Source: an uncultured Prevotellaceae bacterium
Lineage (GTDB): Bacteria; Bacteroidota; Bacteroidia; Bacteroidales; Muribaculaceae
Direction: 5' to 3'
NCBI GenBank assembly: GCA_945983195.1
Contig: CAMFSS010000037.1
Coordinates: 1 to 11,588 of the forward strand
DNA: 11,588 bases
Below the pieces are notes generated by a model. That model had not been told where the DNA came from and made no database searches. It saw nothing but the letters and a program-made list of their open reading frames with translations. Below are positions 6,188 to 11,588 of this stretch, piece after piece (position 1 is the stretch's first letter; the number at the start of each line of letters is the position of its first letter). A program made the position numbers and the translations under genes.

Positions 6188-8425
6188 ATGGAGAGATTGC
6201 GATATATTTTCTTTGCGATGGTGTGTGCGCTGATGGGGGTGCTGTCGGCGGAGGCTGATATGCGCGTGAAGAGCTTCAATGTGCTTGAAATGGACCTTGA
6301 TGCGCGTGTGAAGGAGCCTATTATCGACAAGAAGACTAATCTGAAATGCCCTATCGTGAAGATTGTGACTACTGCCGACGGTTTCTACTTCGACATCGGT
6401 GCTATGGGTGCTCCTGAAAAGGTGGTCTACAAGAAGGAGATGGGCGAGGTGTGGGTTTATCTGCCCGTGAAGACTGCCAAACTGAAGATTTCGCACCCGA
6501 AATACGGACAAATAACGACTGATACGAAAGACGGATATTTCTGGTTCCCGAATGCACGATTGCAGTCGGCCACTTGCTACCGCATGGAGCTTGAGGTGAA
6601 CCGCGGCACAATTGAGATTGACGATGAGGACCAGGTGAAAACGGGATATGTGATTATCAATTCTGAGCCTGAAGGGGCTGATGTGTATATCGGCATAGAT
6701 GACAATTCGCTCGAATGTGTGGGTCAGACACCGTTTCAGAAAAAGTATCAGTATGGACGTTACTCATTCTCGCTGCGGAAGAATATGTATCACAGTATGC
6801 AGAGCTTTTTCGACCTCAATGAGCCGAGGATTCAGACTACTATTGCACTTGAGCCTGCATTTGGCAAGATGCACGTAACGTCGACACCTCCGGGAGCAAG
6901 GGTGACGATTGACGGCATTGATGGCGACTTCACCACGCCGTTCACTTCGGGGAATCTGGCGAGCGGCGACTATAAGGTACGGCTGTTCCTCGACAAATAT
7001 TCGCCGTCGACAAGGACTGTGACGATTGCCGACGGACAGACGGCAGAACTGGCGGTGGCAATGGCTGCAAATTTTGCTCCGCTTACCGTCAATTCGCTGC
7101 CGGGAGCGCAGATTAGCATAAATGGCTCGGTGGCAGGCACCGGCAGCGTGACGCAGGAACTTGGCGAAGGAATCTACGACATTTCGGTGACGCTTAAGAG
7201 CCACCGTGAGGCGAAGAAGCAAGTGGAGGTAGTGGCTAATCAGCCTCAGACGATTACGCTAAATCCTACGCCCATATATGGCTCACTTGCGATAATGACT
7301 ACGCCGTACGATGCCGATGTGACTATCGGCGGTAAGAATTATGGCAAGACACCGATTGACATAAACCAGTTGCTTGTTGGAGAGTATGACGTGGTGCTGT
7401 CGAAGCCGGGCTGTGCCACTGTGACTAAGCATGTGACAATTGCGGAGAAGCAGATGGCGAATATTGAGGCTGCGCTTCCGCAAGGTCGTCGCGTGAATTT
7501 CAGCGGCACAGATGGGGCTACACTGAAGATTGATGGAGTGGCGGTAGGAACGCTGCCTTGCTCGCAGGAGGTGGCATTCGGCAGCCACACGGTGAGGATA
7601 GAGCATGGAGGTAAGTCGACTGAGAAGGAGCTGACGGTGGAACAAGGTAGCGGTGATGTGGAATTTGCGATATCGTTCAAAATTGGTGCTTTTGAGCCTC
7701 AATGGGCGGATGGTGTTACTGCATCACAGAGAGCAGTGCTTGAGCTGTTGGTGGAGAATATGGTGAAAGTAGATGGCGGCATCTTCACGATGGGAGCAAC
7801 TAAAGAGCAGGGCAGTGATGCTGAAAGTGTTGAGAAGCCTGCACATCAGGTGACATTGAGCGGTTACTATATCGGTAAATATGAGGTTACTCAGGCAGAG
7901 TGGGAGGCTGTGATGGGAACGAATCCTGTAAAGTATGATAAGGGAGACAATCGACCTGTTCAGAATGTCAACTGGGAGGATTGTCAGGAATTTATAAAGA
8001 AGCTGAATAGCCTGACGGGCTTGCAGTTCACTTTGCCTACGGAGGCCCAGTGGGAGTATGCCGCACGAGGTGGTAGGAATAGCCGGGGCTACAAATACAG
8101 CGGCAGCAACGATATCGGTTCTGTTGCGTGGTATACAGACAATAGCGGAGGTGAAACGCATCCTGTCGGGATGAAGCAGGCGAACGAGTTGGGCTTGTAT
8201 GATATGAGCGGCAATGTATGTGAGTGGTGCAGTGGCTGGTGGGGCAGTTACAGCAGCAGTAGTCAGACGAATCCCACCGGTGCAGCAAGTGGGTCATACC
8301 GCGTGTCACGAGGCGGTAGCTATTATTTCGGGGCGGGGTACTGCCGCTTGTCGGACCGTGACGTCATCACGCCTGGCTACCGTAACCTCTACCTTGGGCT
8401 TCGCCTCGCGGTCGGTCTGCAATAA
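6188..8425 (+). CDS. Secreted PEGA-repeat protein with C-terminal FGE/SUMF1-fold domain; candidate DGR target
   Basis: 745 aa. Residues 1-23 form a signal peptide (RLRYIFFAMVCALMGVLSAEA, likely cut before D24). A mixed N-terminal region (24-150) is followed by about five PEGA-like beta domains near 153-222, 226-292, 297-358, 364-430 and a diverged one at 435-497. Typical cores are NSEPEGADVYIG and TSTPPGARVTIDG. Residues 524-742 are an FGE-sulfatase/SUMF1 domain (VDGGIFTMGAT, YEVTQAEWEAVMG, LPTEAQWEYAARGG, GLYDMSGNVCEW). The region where true formylglycine-generating enzymes carry their two active-site cysteines, RGGSYYFGAGYC (708-719), has only Cys719, so oxidase activity is unlikely. The same tail matches the ligand-displaying variable face of DGR target proteins. 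Exported, perhaps envelope-anchored (no lipobox seen). ATG 6188 is chosen because it gives the signal peptide and follows the proximal promoter. Domain assignment is firm; the role is inferred. Confidence 0.9.
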   Translation: MERLRYIFFAMVCALMGVLSAEADMRVKSFNVLEMDLDARVKEPIIDKKTNLKCPIVKIVTTADGFYFDIGAMGAPEKVVYKKEMGEVWVYLPVKTAKLKISHPKYGQITTDTKDGYFWFPNARLQSATCYRMELEVNRGTIEIDDEDQVKTGYVIINSEPEGADVYIGIDDNSLECVGQTPFQKKYQYGRYSFSLRKNMYHSMQSFFDLNEPRIQTTIALEPAFGKMHVTSTPPGARVTIDGIDGDFTTPFTSGNLASGDYKVRLFLDKYSPSTRTVTIADGQTAELAVAMAANFAPLTVNSLPGAQISINGSVAGTGSVTQELGEGIYDISVTLKSHREAKKQVEVVANQPQTITLNPTPIYGSLAIMTTPYDADVTIGGKNYGKTPIDINQLLVGEYDVVLSKPGCATVTKHVTIAEKQMANIEAALPQGRRVNFSGTDGATLKIDGVAVGTLPCSQEVAFGSHTVRIEHGGKSTEKELTVEQGSGDVEFAISFKIGAFEPQWADGVTASQRAVLELLVENMVKVDGGIFTMGATKEQGSDAESVEKPAHQVTLSGYYIGKYEVTQAEWEAVMGTNPVKYDKGDNRPVQNVNWEDCQEFIKKLNSLTGLQFTLPTEAQWEYAARGGRNSRGYKYSGSNDIGSVAWYTDNSGGETHPVGMKQANELGLYDMSGNVCEWCSGWWGSYSSSSQTNPTGAASGSYRVSRGGSYYFGAGYCRLSDRDVITPGYRNLYLGLRLAVGLQ
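8309..8413 (+). other. Candidate DGR variable region and IMH-like end
   Basis: Encodes residues 708-742 of the FGE domain. The residue pattern RGGS-xxxx-A-xx-CRxSxR-xxxx-P-xx-R-xxx-xGxRL is that of Bacteroidales DGR targets, where the x positions come from adenine-rich AAC/AAT template codons. Here most x codons end in C or T: TAT TAT TTC (712-714), TAC (718), GAC (723, 725), GTC, ATC (726-727), GGC TAC (730-731), AAC CTC TAC (733-735). The following 29 nt (8392-8420) contain no adenine, as expected for the non-mutated initiation-of-mutagenic-homing end. The variable region might extend 5' to the Ser-rich codons at about 8246. No template repeat or reverse transcriptase gene is in the window, so the call rests on pattern alone. 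Confidence 0.55.
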
Positions 8426-8463
8426 GCATTCTGAGGGCTGAATCGCTTGGGGGTGCTACCATA

Positions 8464-8495
8464 ATCGCGTATCTACGACACGCTATCCTTTTTTT
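8464..8495 (+). terminator. Probable terminator of the PEGA/FGE gene
   Basis: GCGTATC (8467-8473) and GACACGC (8477-8483) form a 7-bp stem with one A-C mismatch and a TAC loop, extendable by AT/AT past one mismatch (8464-8465 with 8485-8486). Seven T follow at 8489-8495. It begins 39 nt after the stop codon. The short gap between stem and T-run lowers confidence. Confidence 0.5.
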
Positions 8496-8504
8496 GATTG
8501 CATA

Positions 8505-8543
8505 CCCCACACAGCCAGTACCTCCGGCACTGACTGTGTGGGG
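8505..8543. repeat. 15-bp inverted repeat (hairpin)
   Basis: CCCCACACAGCCAGT (8505-8519) and ACTGACTGTGTGGGG (8529-8543) pair at 14 of 15 positions around a 9-nt loop. The single C-A mismatch would be a G-U wobble in a minus-strand transcript. No T-run follows on either strand, so it is not a typical intrinsic terminator. It starts 80 nt after the stop of the candidate DGR target gene. Confidence 0.75.
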
Positions 8544-8572
8544 CTAACCATAATCGTGCCTCTCCGAGGCAC

Positions 8573-8685
8573 TGCTCGCTCCGCTCGCGCGGCATTGCTG
8601 CGCTCGCCGACCGGGTGGTGCGTGTGACGGGAAAATCTGGGGAAGAATGTTACTTTTTGGTGTGGGGATTAAGGGAAATTATCGC
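8573..8685. other. Remainder of the 8426-8728 intergenic region, GC-rich then AT-rich
   Basis: 8573-8630 is GC-rich and made of repeated GCTCGC/CGCTCG-like words; it shares the 10-mer TGCGCTCGCC with the promoter repeats at 5917-6163. From about 8640 it becomes the AT-rich leader region of the sensor kinase. No gene is seen. Confidence 0.4.
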
Positions 8686-8693
8686 TATATTTG
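8686..8693 (+). promoter_or_regulatory. Possible promoter -7 box of the sensor-kinase gene
   Basis: TATATTTG matches TAnnTTTG exactly and lies 35 nt before ATG 8729. There is no TTTG at 19-21 nt upstream; the nearest (8656-8659) is 26 nt away, so this is a weak or activator-dependent promoter at best. Confidence 0.4.
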
Positions 8694-8728
8694 CGGTGAC
8701 AATTTTGTGTATTTCTTTTTTTGGTTCT

Positions 8729-11588
8729 ATGAGATTCGGAATGATTTCAAATAAGATATTGGACTGCTGCCGGAGGGTGATTGGTGCTGCTTTTGGTTGC
8801 CGGAGGGTGGTTGGTGCTGCTGTGGGCTGCCGGGCGGTGGCGATTCTGGCGGTGGTGTGCTGCTGTGTGGCGTTTTACTGCCGTGGAGAGCATGGGGCGG
8901 TGAAGTCGTTTGCGAGCATTGGGTTTCAGGGCGAGGTGCGCGTGGTGAACTGCTTTGCGCAAGATGCTACCGGCATGATTTGGATTGGCACAAACCACGG
9001 TCTGTATTCCTACGACGGCTACTCGACTTGCCAGCACTCGGTGTCGCACGACGCTGACACGAGTTCGCAAATCAACAGTATGACGATTGTGGGCGACACG
9101 ATTTTCATCGGAGCTGACTGCGGACTGCTTACCTACGACATTGCACGCGATGTGTTCTGCGAGAGGCACTCGACAACGCCGACTGACATAAGGGCTCTTG
9201 CCGTGCATGGCAGAACGCTGCTGATAGGGTCGCTCAACGGATTCTATGAATATGATTTGCGCAGCCACACGGTGACTGAACGCAAGGCAGGACTCAGCAA
9301 CCGCACGATCTATTCAATTCTCGACATTGAAGGCGACGGAATATATGTGGGCACCTACAACGGACTGAACAAGTTCCAGCTTCACAACAAGGAGTTCAGA
9401 CAGATAGACATGCCCAGCCCGAATGTGAAGAAAAACACCTTTGTGAACTCCATGCTCTTTGATTCGCGCCGAGGGTGCGTGTGGGTGGGCACAGAGGGCA
9501 GCCTCTACAAGATGGACATGGTCACGCACCACTTCGCTCGCATAGAGGGCTTCGGCAACAACTCAATCAAGTCGCTTGCCCTGGACGACCGCAACGGCGA
9601 TGTGATGGTGGGCACGGACAACGGACTCTACATCTACAACGAATGGGGAATAGTGCGCTACAGCCACAACTCGCGCATCAATTCATCGCTGCTCAACAAC
9701 ATAGTGTGGAGCGTGTTTGTGGACCGCGACCACAATTTGTGGGCAGGCACGGACTACAACAGCCGCATGGCGCAGCAGTCGGACAACGACATAATCACCA
9801 TACCGGAACTTACCGGGAAAGAGGACGGAAACGTGTTTTACGCCATAGCCCGCGACTCGCGAGGTCTGCTGTGGCTCGGCGGAGCCAACGGCATAATAAA
9901 ATATGACGGCAGTGCAGCACGCACCGAGTGGTACACAATGGACAACCAGCGGCACACGCTGCCACACAACCGCATCAGAGCAATATACTGCGACCGCGAG
10001 AACGAGCTGTGGATAGCCGGCGACGGCAGCGTGAACCGCTACGACTACGGCACCGGGCAATTCAGCCGCTACCACATAGTGAGCAGCGACCGCCGCTACA
10101 ATGCAAACTGGGCTTACAGCATATTTGAGGACAACAGCGGCAACATGTGGGTTGGCAGCTTCCTCGGCGGCGTGTTTGTGGTGAGCCGCGACAAGCTTAT
10201 GGCATCGGACGGAGAGGTGACAGCCGACCGGCACATATCATTCGGCGAAGCCAACAACTTCGTGAACCAGATGATTCCATCGGCAGGAGGCGGCGCGTGG
10301 GTGCTGCTGTACAAGGGTGGGGGACTATACAGAATTGACGGCAAGACATACGGTCTGCGGAAGATTGATGTGGAGAAAGATATGGGCGGCGAACCCTCGA
10401 ACATCATTGCAACCGACAACGGACAGCTTTGGTGTGCCACCGACGAGGCAATAGCCGTGTATGACGCACCGACGTGCCAATACCTGCGAAAATTCAGCGT
10501 GAGCCGATATGCCAACTGCACGGTGAAGCCTATGAAGCAGGGGGGAGTCGAGGTGTGGCGTGCCACGAACTCAGGATGGTGGACGGAGGAGATGCGGACA
10601 AGCAAGCCCGAAAGGCTCAACATACCAAATCACCCCTTCTACTCGATAGGCTACGACGAGAAAGCGGCAAAGGTGGTGCTTGGAGGACTTGATGAGATAG
10701 TGGCGGTGAGCCTCGGCGACATCACAGCGGAGCAGCCAGAACCCGACATCTTTGTGACGGCAGTGCACGTGAACGACAATCTTTTCGCCCCTGACGGACA
10801 GAGTGTGCGGAGCATAAGCCGCATCAATCTGGGGCACGACGAGAACCACATCACCATCAGCGTGAGCGACTTCAACTACTCGACCGACAACAAGACACAG
10901 TTTGCATACAGAATAGACGGGCTTGGCGACAAGTGGGTGACGCTGCCCGTGAACAGCAACCGAATCACATGCGCCAATCTGGTGCCGGGCAACTACACAG
11001 TGCACATAAAGGCGATAGGCAGCGACGGAGAACTGTCGGAGAAGGAGCGGAGCATAGTGATAGCCATTGCACCGCCATGGTATGCCTCCACCCCGGCACA
11101 CATAGTGTATGCGCTGCTGCTGGTGGCACTCGTGCTGTGGGTGATCAACTTCTTCAGAGTGAAGAACCGACTGCGCATAGCACGCATCGAGAAGGAGAAG
11201 ACTGTGGAGCAGATAGCACTGAAATCGGAGCTTTTCGCCAACATATCGCATGAGCTGAAGACCCCGCTGTCGCTTATAATAGGACCGATAGGCAGGCTGA
11301 TTGCCGATGTGAAGGAGCCTGCGGTGTCAAAGCAGCTCAATATGGCATACGAAAATGCCCTGAAGATGAACACGCTGATACACAAGGTGCTCGACACAAA
11401 GCGCATAGATGCCGACACGGAAACGCTGATGATACTCTCGCAGGTGGACATGGTGCACTTTTGCAGCAACATAGTGCAGACCTTCGAGGCTGCATACGGG
11501 CAGAAGCACTTCCTATTTACATCGGGAGTGGAAACAATCTATATGGACATTGATGTGGTGAAGATGGAGTCGGTAATCAACAACATCA
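8729..11588 (+). CDS. HTCS/SusR-like sensor histidine kinase with two-component propeller (3' end outside window)
   Basis: Open from ATG 8729 to the window end without a stop (953 codons visible). A hydrophobic signal-anchor lies near residues 34-50. Two-component-regulator propeller repeats follow with typical cores: MIWIGTNHGLYSYDG (83-97), WVGTEGSLYKMD, VMVGTDNGLYIYN, LWAGTD, LLWLGGANGIIKYDG, LWIAGDGSVNRYD, MWVGSFLGGVFVV. Next come a Y_Y_Y immunoglobulin-like domain (about 705-780, including FAYRIDGLGDKWV), a transmembrane helix (about 792-812) and a HisKA domain with phospho-acceptor His841 in FANISHELKTPLSL. The visible end (DVVKMESVINNI) begins the ATPase N-box. In Bacteroidales such proteins sense glycan pieces in the periplasm and usually continue into HATPase, receiver and AraC-type HTH domains (about 1300-1400 aa); those parts would lie beyond the window, so hybrid status is inferred. 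ATG 8741 is an alternative start. No Shine-Dalgarno sequence is seen. Confidence 0.9.
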   Translation, partial: MRFGMISNKILDCCRRVIGAAFGCRRVVGAAVGCRAVAILAVVCCCVAFYCRGEHGAVKSFASIGFQGEVRVVNCFAQDATGMIWIGTNHGLYSYDGYSTCQHSVSHDADTSSQINSMTIVGDTIFIGADCGLLTYDIARDVFCERHSTTPTDIRALAVHGRTLLIGSLNGFYEYDLRSHTVTERKAGLSNRTIYSILDIEGDGIYVGTYNGLNKFQLHNKEFRQIDMPSPNVKKNTFVNSMLFDSRRGCVWVGTEGSLYKMDMVTHHFARIEGFGNNSIKSLALDDRNGDVMVGTDNGLYIYNEWGIVRYSHNSRINSSLLNNIVWSVFVDRDHNLWAGTDYNSRMAQQSDNDIITIPELTGKEDGNVFYAIARDSRGLLWLGGANGIIKYDGSAARTEWYTMDNQRHTLPHNRIRAIYCDRENELWIAGDGSVNRYDYGTGQFSRYHIVSSDRRYNANWAYSIFEDNSGNMWVGSFLGGVFVVSRDKLMASDGEVTADRHISFGEANNFVNQMIPSAGGGAWVLLYKGGGLYRIDGKTYGLRKIDVEKDMGGEPSNIIATDNGQLWCATDEAIAVYDAPTCQYLRKFSVSRYANCTVKPMKQGGVEVWRATNSGWWTEEMRTSKPERLNIPNHPFYSIGYDEKAAKVVLGGLDEIVAVSLGDITAEQPEPDIFVTAVHVNDNLFAPDGQSVRSISRINLGHDENHITISVSDFNYSTDNKTQFAYRIDGLGDKWVTLPVNSNRITCANLVPGNYTVHIKAIGSDGELSEKERSIVIAIAPPWYASTPAHIVYALLLVALVLWVINFFRVKNRLRIARIEKEKTVEQIALKSELFANISHELKTPLSLIIGPIGRLIADVKEPAVSKQLNMAYENALKMNTLIHKVLDTKRIDADTETLMILSQVDMVHFCSNIVQTFEAAYGQKHFLFTSGVETIYMDIDVVKMESVINNI
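8768..8857 (+). repeat. Three tandem 30-bp repeats inside the sensor-kinase signal-anchor
   Basis: Units are 8768-8797, 8798-8827 and 8828-8857, in frame, encoding CRRVIGAAFG, CRRVVGAAVG and CRAVAILAVV. Units 1 and 2 are nearly identical (four substitutions in 30 nt); unit 3 is diverged. They duplicate the Arg-rich n-region and the start of the hydrophobic core. Confidence 0.8.

Larger units (their letters stand above)
8458..8572. repeat. Two copies of an ACCATAATCG + 7-bp hairpin motif
   Basis: ACCATAATCG occurs at 8458-8467 and 8547-8556, 89 nt apart. The last G of each copy opens a 7-bp stem with a 3-nt loop: 8467-8483 (GCGTATC/GACACGC, one mismatch) and 8556-8572 (GTGCCTC/GAGGCAC, perfect). 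The stems differ in sequence but share architecture. They flank the 15-bp hairpin at 8505-8543. Confidence 0.6.

Noticed and set aside
7757..8413. Active formylglycine-generating enzyme for sulfatase maturation
   Set aside because: The first active-site cysteine is replaced and only Cys719 remains; the tail matches a variable binding face instead.
8505..8543. Intrinsic terminator
   Set aside because: The stem is strong, but neither strand has a T-run directly after it; the T-run at 8489-8495 belongs to the preceding smaller hairpin.
8426..8728. DGR template repeat or accessory gene after the candidate variable gene
   Set aside because: No segment here resembles the 8309-8413 sequence and no open frame of useful length is present; any retroelement must be elsewhere.
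10571..11251. 226-codon minus-strand ORF (also 9683-10234)
   Set aside because: Both lie antisense to the uninterrupted, well-recognised sensor-kinase frame and have low-complexity shadow composition.

Overview
The window looks like chromosomal DNA from a gut-type member of the Bacteroidota, most likely the order Bacteroidales; a Muribaculaceae- or Bacteroides-like host is an inference. The reasons are a SusR/HTCS-like sensor kinase with a two-component propeller, -7 boxes of the TAnnTTTG type in front of the genes, the absence of Shine-Dalgarno sequences, and a secreted PEGA/FGE-fold protein.

Layout: (1) 1-144 is the 3' end of an unrecognised plus-strand gene, followed by a bidirectional hairpin terminator at 169-193. 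(2) 240-4712 is a minus-strand two-helicase operon: a Pif1-like helicase with a C-terminal coiled coil and TPR repeats is followed after 3 nt by hrpB. (3) 4806-5801 is a minus-strand, unrecognised 331-aa membrane protein with a very acidic linker; its promoter and a leader hairpin are visible. (4) 5864-6187 is a divergent intergenic region dominated by three tandem copies of an 80-84 bp hairpin repeat. Every copy ends in a full-consensus Bacteroidales promoter (TTTG-N19/20-TAATTTTG) pointing at the next gene. (5) 6188-8425 encodes a secreted 745-aa protein with about five PEGA-like beta domains and a C-terminal FGE/SUMF1 (C-type-lectin-like) domain. Its last ~35 residues have the pattern of a diversity-generating retroelement (DGR) variable region, followed by a 29-nt stretch without any adenine. 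No reverse transcriptase, Avd or template repeat lies in the window. (6) 8426-8728 is intergenic and holds a probable terminator, a 15-bp hairpin and a repeated hairpin motif. (7) 8729 to the window end is a plus-strand HTCS-type sensor kinase, cut off by the window edge at the ATP-binding domain; its N-terminus carries three copies of a 30-bp repeat.

The most interesting part is 5917-8545. A candidate hypervariable surface or exported protein is driven by an array of three repeat-borne promoters, and its 3' end is followed by conserved-looking hairpins. If the DGR reading is right, the protein would be diversified in trans by a retroelement elsewhere in the genome, while repeat copy number could tune its expression. 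Both are inferences from sequence pattern. The helicase operon and the membrane protein look like ordinary housekeeping or accessory chromosome and have no evident functional link to it.
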